From: Nectonema munidae
Lineage: Eukaryota; Nematomorpha; Nectonematoida; Nectonematidae
Reading direction: 5' to 3'
Assembly (NCBI GenBank): GCA_030549495.1
Contig: JAUIRK010001060.1
Coordinates: 186,001-250,000, forward strand
Length of the DNA: 64,000 nt
Shown here: positions 59,340 through 64,000 of the stretch, in pieces
How the letters are laid out: each line of letters opens with the position of its first letter
Numbering within the stretch: position 1 is the first letter of the stretch
Notes under the pieces: model-generated
Seen by the model: the letters and a program-made list of their open reading frames with translations, nothing else
Told to the model about the DNA's origin: nothing
Databases searched by the model: none
Program-made: the position numbers and the translations under genes

Positions 59340-61162
59340 TGTTGTTTTTGAATCAATTCTGTACATTTTAATAGTTTAAATTGAATGACGATTGATCATC
59401 AACACTAGAAGGAATAACAAGGCTAACATCATCTGCATAGATGAAAAAGTTGAAAAAGTCAGATACTTTGTTCAAATCATTCATATAAATACAAACAATA
59501 CAGGACCTAAAATAGATCCTTGAGGGACCCCTCTTGTCAAAGAATATGTTATTTGATCTTTTGTTTCCAAAACAAACAAATTGTTCTCTACTTTCAAGAT
59601 AAGAAGTGAAAAATTGGAGAGTAAGCTTATCAGAGCCAAGATTACTTAATTTGTGTAATAATATACGTTGAACAATCAAGTCGAAAGGTTTTGTTAAATC
59701 CAAAAAAATAGCCCCAACATCAAGTTTTTGTTCAAGATATGATATTGCTATTTCAAGGTAGTCACTATGTAAGGTTTTAGTAGACGAACCTTTACGAGAT
59801 GCAAAATGAGCATTTGATAAGCCATTTTGAAATTGAAAGAATGAATTGAAACTATTTGAGATTGAATGAGTTTTTCGAAGATTTACGAAACCTTAGGAAT
59901 TATGGAAATAGAACGCAAAGAAACGGTTAATTAGTTTCAGATGATACATGCTTTGCCATACACATCACTAGACTTAGAAGATTTGAGATTATTGATCGCA
60001 TTTTCAAAATCACTTGGCTCTAAAAATCTCAAAGAAAAAGGTTACTTTGAAAGTATGAATCTTTAGCATCAAAAGTATAAAAGTCAGGGGCAGAAGCCAT
60101 AATAAAAGAAGAATTCAATTTGTCAGCAATAATTTGTTGATCAGATACACTTTTTCCATTTATTTCTACTACTTTACAAACTAGATTTTTAGGTTTAACC
60201 AATGAATTATTTTGAGTTTTTATTGCCGGTGAAATAAATCAATAAAAATAAATTCTTCTTAAGATCATTTTAATCTTTATATAATTACGCAATCTAATGA
60301 AGATAAATTTCTTGTCTTTAGATTTTTTTAATTTTTTGTTACATGTTTCAATTAGACTCAAAAGTTCAGAAGTCATCCAACTTTTATGTTTCACATTTTA
60401 CTTACTTTTTTGTGCTTTTGGTAACCCTTTGCTGGCTATGGATATAATAGATGATAGATTAGGCATGAATGAATTCATTAACAGCACTATGATTAGTACA
60501 CCCTATAGAATGATTTTCCAATCAAACTTAGTACAATGATAAATAAAGAGTCAATATAATTGACACCTAAATAATGATCAATAAAGAAAAGTTTTTGCAT
60601 AATTATCATTACATACATTCCAATTAAGGGACAAACGAATTGGAAAGTGGTCAGAAATAATTGTTTCAAACAGTGTTAATTAAAAATTTGAAGATGAGTA
60701 AGGGACAAGAAAGTTATCTATTATAGAAAGGGATGCTGGAAATTGAATTTATATAGAACTTAAAATTATTAGAGTGTATAATATTTATAAAACTAGGAAT
60801 ATCATTTATTTCTATCCCCCAAGTAAATGTTGAAGTCCTTATTATCACAATCACGTAAAAGAGAATCTAGATAATAGAAGAAACTATCTATATTTGAAAC
60901 TAAATTAAATGTAGCCTGGTATATATATTACTTAATTTTATGTTTCTATTTTTGTTTGTAAGAATTTCTATCTCCATATGCTCAAAAACATCTTCAGTGA
61001 AAAATTTCCTCGTGACTTTATACTTTAATTTGTTATTAATAAAGGAAAATAAACCACCAGAAGAAGACAAACCTCTAAATCTAGATAATCATGTCCCCGA
61101 ATATTAAAGTGAATGGATTCTACATTCCAACATTCATGAAGGCATAATACATCTATAATTGA
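59340..61162 (-). mobile_element. Decayed LINE, RT and endonuclease part, 3' side of an insertion
   Basis: On the minus strand the endonuclease is recognisable by LCLHECW and by a later ISDHFPIRL-like block. The RT gives MDLTKPFDLIVQRILLHKL, TSYLESREQFVCFGNK and FIYADDVSLV with the YADD box. It ends soon after the YADD box, so the RNA-3' part is missing. Many frame breaks. The 5' part of its endonuclease continues at 63574-63830, beyond an inserted hAT element. It resembles Jockey/CR1-type LINEs and is different from the junction LINE. Confidence 0.75.
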
Positions 61163-61449
61163 ATTGTACCCAGTGGCGATTCTAGATTTTTAGGAGTAGG
61201 GGGGGGGGGGACAGGGGCCACGTTTTTTATTTGATAATTTACATGATTTTCTATAAAATTAGCAATTTACCAAATAATACATATATTTTACTTTTTTTAT
61301 TTTTTATTGAATTATCCTGAAATTTTGATAGTAAAAATATCTATATCCATAAAAGCTTTTATATAAAAAATGCTTTCTCTAATAAATTATTGTCATGTAA
61401 AATCATTTATTGGCATGTTTTAGTCATTCCCATTTATTCTACATTAAAA

Positions 61450-62870
61450 CCCTTTGAGGACCAGTGGGTCATCAGTGACCCAAGAAATGAAAATCGTCTG
61501 CGACTTTTTTTGCACGTCTGACGATTGTGTTATTATTTATAGAAATCTTAATTTGAAAAGTTATATTAATCACTTTCACTTTCTTCTAAATAAATTTTCC
61601 AATTGGTGCAATGAAAACTTTCTTCATATTAATTTTGATAAAACTAAATACATGATATACAACTCTCAACACTCCTCTTCTCAATTGAATCTCCCTCTCT
61701 CTGGTACTAATATTGAAAAAACAGATTCTTATAACTATTTAGGAATTATTTTACAATCTAACCTTTCTTTTACATTGCATTTTAATAAAATTATTAGAGA
61801 TCTCTCAATCTTCATAGGCATTGCATATAGTGTGAGAAATATGTTAACAATTCATTCAAGACTTCTTTTTTTCCATTCTTTTTTTCAATCTAAACTAAAA
61901 TATTGTACCTCTCTTTGGGCTTTTAGTAATAATACATTTATTAATAAATTGCAATCTAAGCAAAATCGCGCTCTCAAATTCATTGAGAACAGCCATTCCG
62001 CAGACATTAAAAAAAGTTAAACAAATAAGGTCTTTGAGTGCTTCTACTTTCATATACAGAAATTTTAATTCAATCCATTTCTCTAAATACATTTTTTTTA
62101 ACGAAAACATTCATTCTCACAACCTGAGAAATAATGACAACATTTTCTTACAGCGTTTCCCCAACATGCCTAGGCGTAATTGTTTTCTTTTCAACTCTAT
62201 GGTTACATGGAACACTATTCCACTAAAAATTCGTTATTTAAAAAATATAAAATCATTCAAAAAAAACTACGATCTTTTTTACTTTCTTTTAACATATGGA
62301 TTTTTTCTTTCCTACCATAATTTTTATATATATTTTTTTTTAGAATCAAATCTGTATTGTAATTAATCTTTACATAATTATTTTAACGATAATCTCTCTT
62401 TTCGCTGCCTTTTTTTGTTTTTATCATTTAGAATTGCCTGCACTATTCTCTCTTCATGAATGATCAAAGCCACTCTCAATCTCCAAAGTTCAACACTTAC
62501 TCCTCAGAAAATATAATCAACAACAATATCATAAAATTTTATATATTCATATATTTATTCGATATGTTTTTGTACTTTTCTTACTCTCATCATGGGGTTT
62601 TTTTTTAATCTATCATCATTTCATTTCAATTAAATTTGATTCACCATTTATTTTTTTTCATACTGAAGTATTTTAAAAATTCAAACAATAATTCTCATTG
62701 TAGTTGGAAAGATGATAGATTTTTTTCCCATTCGAGCCTATAAGCATATGTTTCTGCTCTAAAAAATTTTTCTAATAGACCTAATAAACTTACTTACTTA
62801 CTTACTTATATAAAATTCCATTGAAAAAGAAAGCAGACGAATCCTCTTCAAATTGTTGGTCCTCAAAGGG
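61450..62870. mobile_element. piggyBac-like MITE interrupted by a LINE
   Basis: It begins ccctttgaggaccagtgg and ends ggtcctcaaaggg followed by TTAA (62871-62874), with TTAA also just left of it at 61444. Aligned with the uninterrupted copy at 62973-63094 (opposite orientation), the match breaks after aaatcgtctgc and resumes at atataaaatt, marking the LINE insertion. CCC-start ends and TTAA flanks are typical of piggyBac; the two extra bases at the left are unexplained. Confidence 0.7.
61508..62808 (+). mobile_element. LINE 3' fragment with (TTAC)n tail
   Basis: It begins at the RT catalytic box (SDDCVIIYRN, the YADD region) and continues with the thumb: FSNWCNENFLHINFDKTKY, YNYLGIILQSNLSF, KYCTSLWAF, then RSLSASTFIYRN and NSMVTWNTIPLKI. 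A shift between the frames near 61980-62020 breaks it. A 3' UTR and four to five TTAC units (about 62789-62808) end it. Its truncation point and tail are typical of 5'-truncated insertions. It lies inside a piggyBac-like MITE. Confidence 0.85.
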
Positions 62871-62972
62871 TTAAACCGGGTTTAAGCCGAAATAATCAGA
62901 CGATTTTAATAAAAATGCAGATGACTTGTATTTAAATACACACAAAACAGGCAGACAAAAATAACCTCTTAA

Positions 62973-63094
62973 ACTTTTGAGGATCAGAATTTTGAAGACA
63001 AATCGTCTGCTTTATTTTTCAATGCAATTTTATATATCTAAAGCAGACGATTTCAATTTTTTGGGACACCAGTATCCCACCGGTCCTCAAAGGG
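62973..63094. mobile_element. Uninterrupted piggyBac-like MITE, opposite orientation
   Basis: A 122-bp element from acttttgaggatcag to ccggtcctcaaaggg, with TTAA at the left (62969-62972) and TTAG at the right. It is the inverted relative of the interrupted MITE 100 bp to its left; together they form a long hairpin with arms of about 70 bp. Confidence 0.65.
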
Positions 63095-63573
63095 TTAGGT
63101 TTGTTTAAGAATTGTCCTGATTGTAGAATGTAAAACTGTAAATAAACATTTATTGTAGACATAATTTAATTTTCTTATATTATATATATTAGACATAAAT
63201 TATATAATTTTATTGCAGACGAAAATTATAAAAAAACATTATAAAACAAAAAGTTTGTAAATTTAAAAGTAGCTCATTTTTATTCATGATAATTACTCTT
63301 TAACAATTAGTATGATATATTTTTAGTTTTAGTTATGATCAACTATATAATTTTGAGTAAAATCCAAAATCCGGTAAGATAGTTAGGTATTTGAGGGGGG
63401 AGGCGGCAACATGTGCGCCAAGCGAAAAACTGTGGATTATCTATAAATGCAAAGTAAAAGCATTTCATTGAATGGTTGTGATGTTTATAAGTGTCATAAT
63501 TTTGACCTAATTCGTAGAAGAAAACTATACTGAGATCATACTCATAAAACATTTTTCCTTAAAATCGCCACTG

Positions 63574-63830
63574 ATTGTACCTATCGTGAAAGATTCGAGA
63601 AAATTTAACAAAAGTTCAAACTTACTTTGGATATTAAGACTAACTACATTAAATCCAAGAGATACAAAAGAGTCATCATCCAGAGTTTGAATAAGAATTG
63701 AAATATCTTTCGAGATTTAAAGAAAAAAGCGAGCCGTTTACATCGAATGAGCAAGAAGAAGAATCTATGAAATCAATGCAACAATTATTCCAGCTCTGCA
63801 TAAAATTCCATATTAAGCGAAAGTAACAAA
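63574..63830 (-). mobile_element. Decayed LINE, 5' endonuclease part
   Basis: Minus strand: FNVVSLNIQSKFELLLNFL, the classical start of a LINE endonuclease domain, runs into TIGTIIDVLC once the hAT insertion is disregarded. It belongs with 59340-61162. The 5' end of the element is not defined. Confidence 0.65.
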
Positions 63831-64000
63831 TGGGAAGAGGATTAAAATACAATATAACAAATTTTGAGGATGGCCTTCACAATTGTAAATAAAAGACGGA
63901 CTATTTATTACTCTGCAATTTCAAAAGGCCATGCAGCCGCTTCCTTGAAATTACTTAATGAATACTAAGAATAAGGGTATAATTAAATGAAAAGTATATA
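63831..64000. other. Right edge, nothing recognised
   Basis: Short AT-rich end of the window, possibly still within the decayed LINE. Confidence 0.3.

Larger units (their letters stand above)
61171..63573. mobile_element. hAT-type non-autonomous element, host of nested insertions
   Basis: The ends CAGTGGCGATTCTAG and (complement) AAAATCGCCACTG are flanked by a perfect 8-bp target duplication ATTGTACC (61163-61170 and 63574-63581). Taking it out rejoins the endonuclease frame of the surrounding LINE (FTIGTIIDVLCLHECW), which confirms the boundaries. Its 2.4 kb length is due mostly to younger insertions within it. A G-run lies just inside the left end. Confidence 0.85.

Noticed and set aside
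61454-62366. Host gene on the plus strand
   Set aside because: Sequence is the C-terminal half of a LINE reverse transcriptase with a (TTAC)n tail, nested in a MITE.

Overview
The window is nuclear DNA of an AT-rich invertebrate animal. It has GT-AG introns, single-domain exons far apart, tRNA-derived SINEs, several LINE families and many small hAT, pogo and piggyBac-type DNA transposons. The phylum cannot be fixed from the sequence. No retrovirus-like or capsid-bearing element was recognised.

The one host gene I can support lies on the minus strand across most of the window. It is a modular gene of about 115-residue, beta-rich, Ig-like repeat domains, each encoded by one exon of 339-366 bases. 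All eleven intact exons are a multiple of three long and have phase 1-1 boundaries. A four-exon module (domains 1-2-3-4, with a tiny 50-54 bp intron between 2 and 3) occurs three times: module C at 47947-53823 (diverged), module B at 26240-31346 and module A at 4163-9321 (A and B nearly identical). A partial minus-strand reading frame at the left edge (1-617) may be a later, more diverged domain of the same gene. The gene runs off at least one end of the window, and its promoter, signal peptide and 3' end are not seen.

Modules A and B lie in an 18.4 kb tandem duplication: unit A 3424-21869 and unit B 25497-43838. A 5'-truncated, GC-rich non-LTR retrotransposon (21870-25498) sits exactly at the boundary between the copies, and no LINE lies at the outer edges. 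The arrangement has the form of a target-site duplication, but kilobases long, which suggests that retrotransposition caused the duplication. It has a predicted splicing consequence: joining exon B4 to exon A1 with the favoured acceptor makes a TAA stop across the junction. Exon A2 has also lost 83 bp and its frame, while its symmetric phase would let it be skipped.

Layout: 1-3423 left flank with a partial ORF; 3424-21869 unit A; 21870-25498 LINE; 25497-43838 unit B; 43839-47946 old transposon debris; 47947-53823 module C with two intronic non-autonomous elements and a SINE; 53824-56112 nothing recognised; 56113-59003 a TIR element filled by two unrelated 150-bp satellites; 59340-63830 a decayed LINE interrupted by a hAT element, itself interrupted by a piggyBac-like MITE, itself interrupted by a LINE fragment. 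Each 18.4 kb unit also carries a pogo/Tigger remnant, a hAT inside a hAT, a further hAT MITE, two SINEs, a decayed mobile-element protein gene and a decayed LINE.
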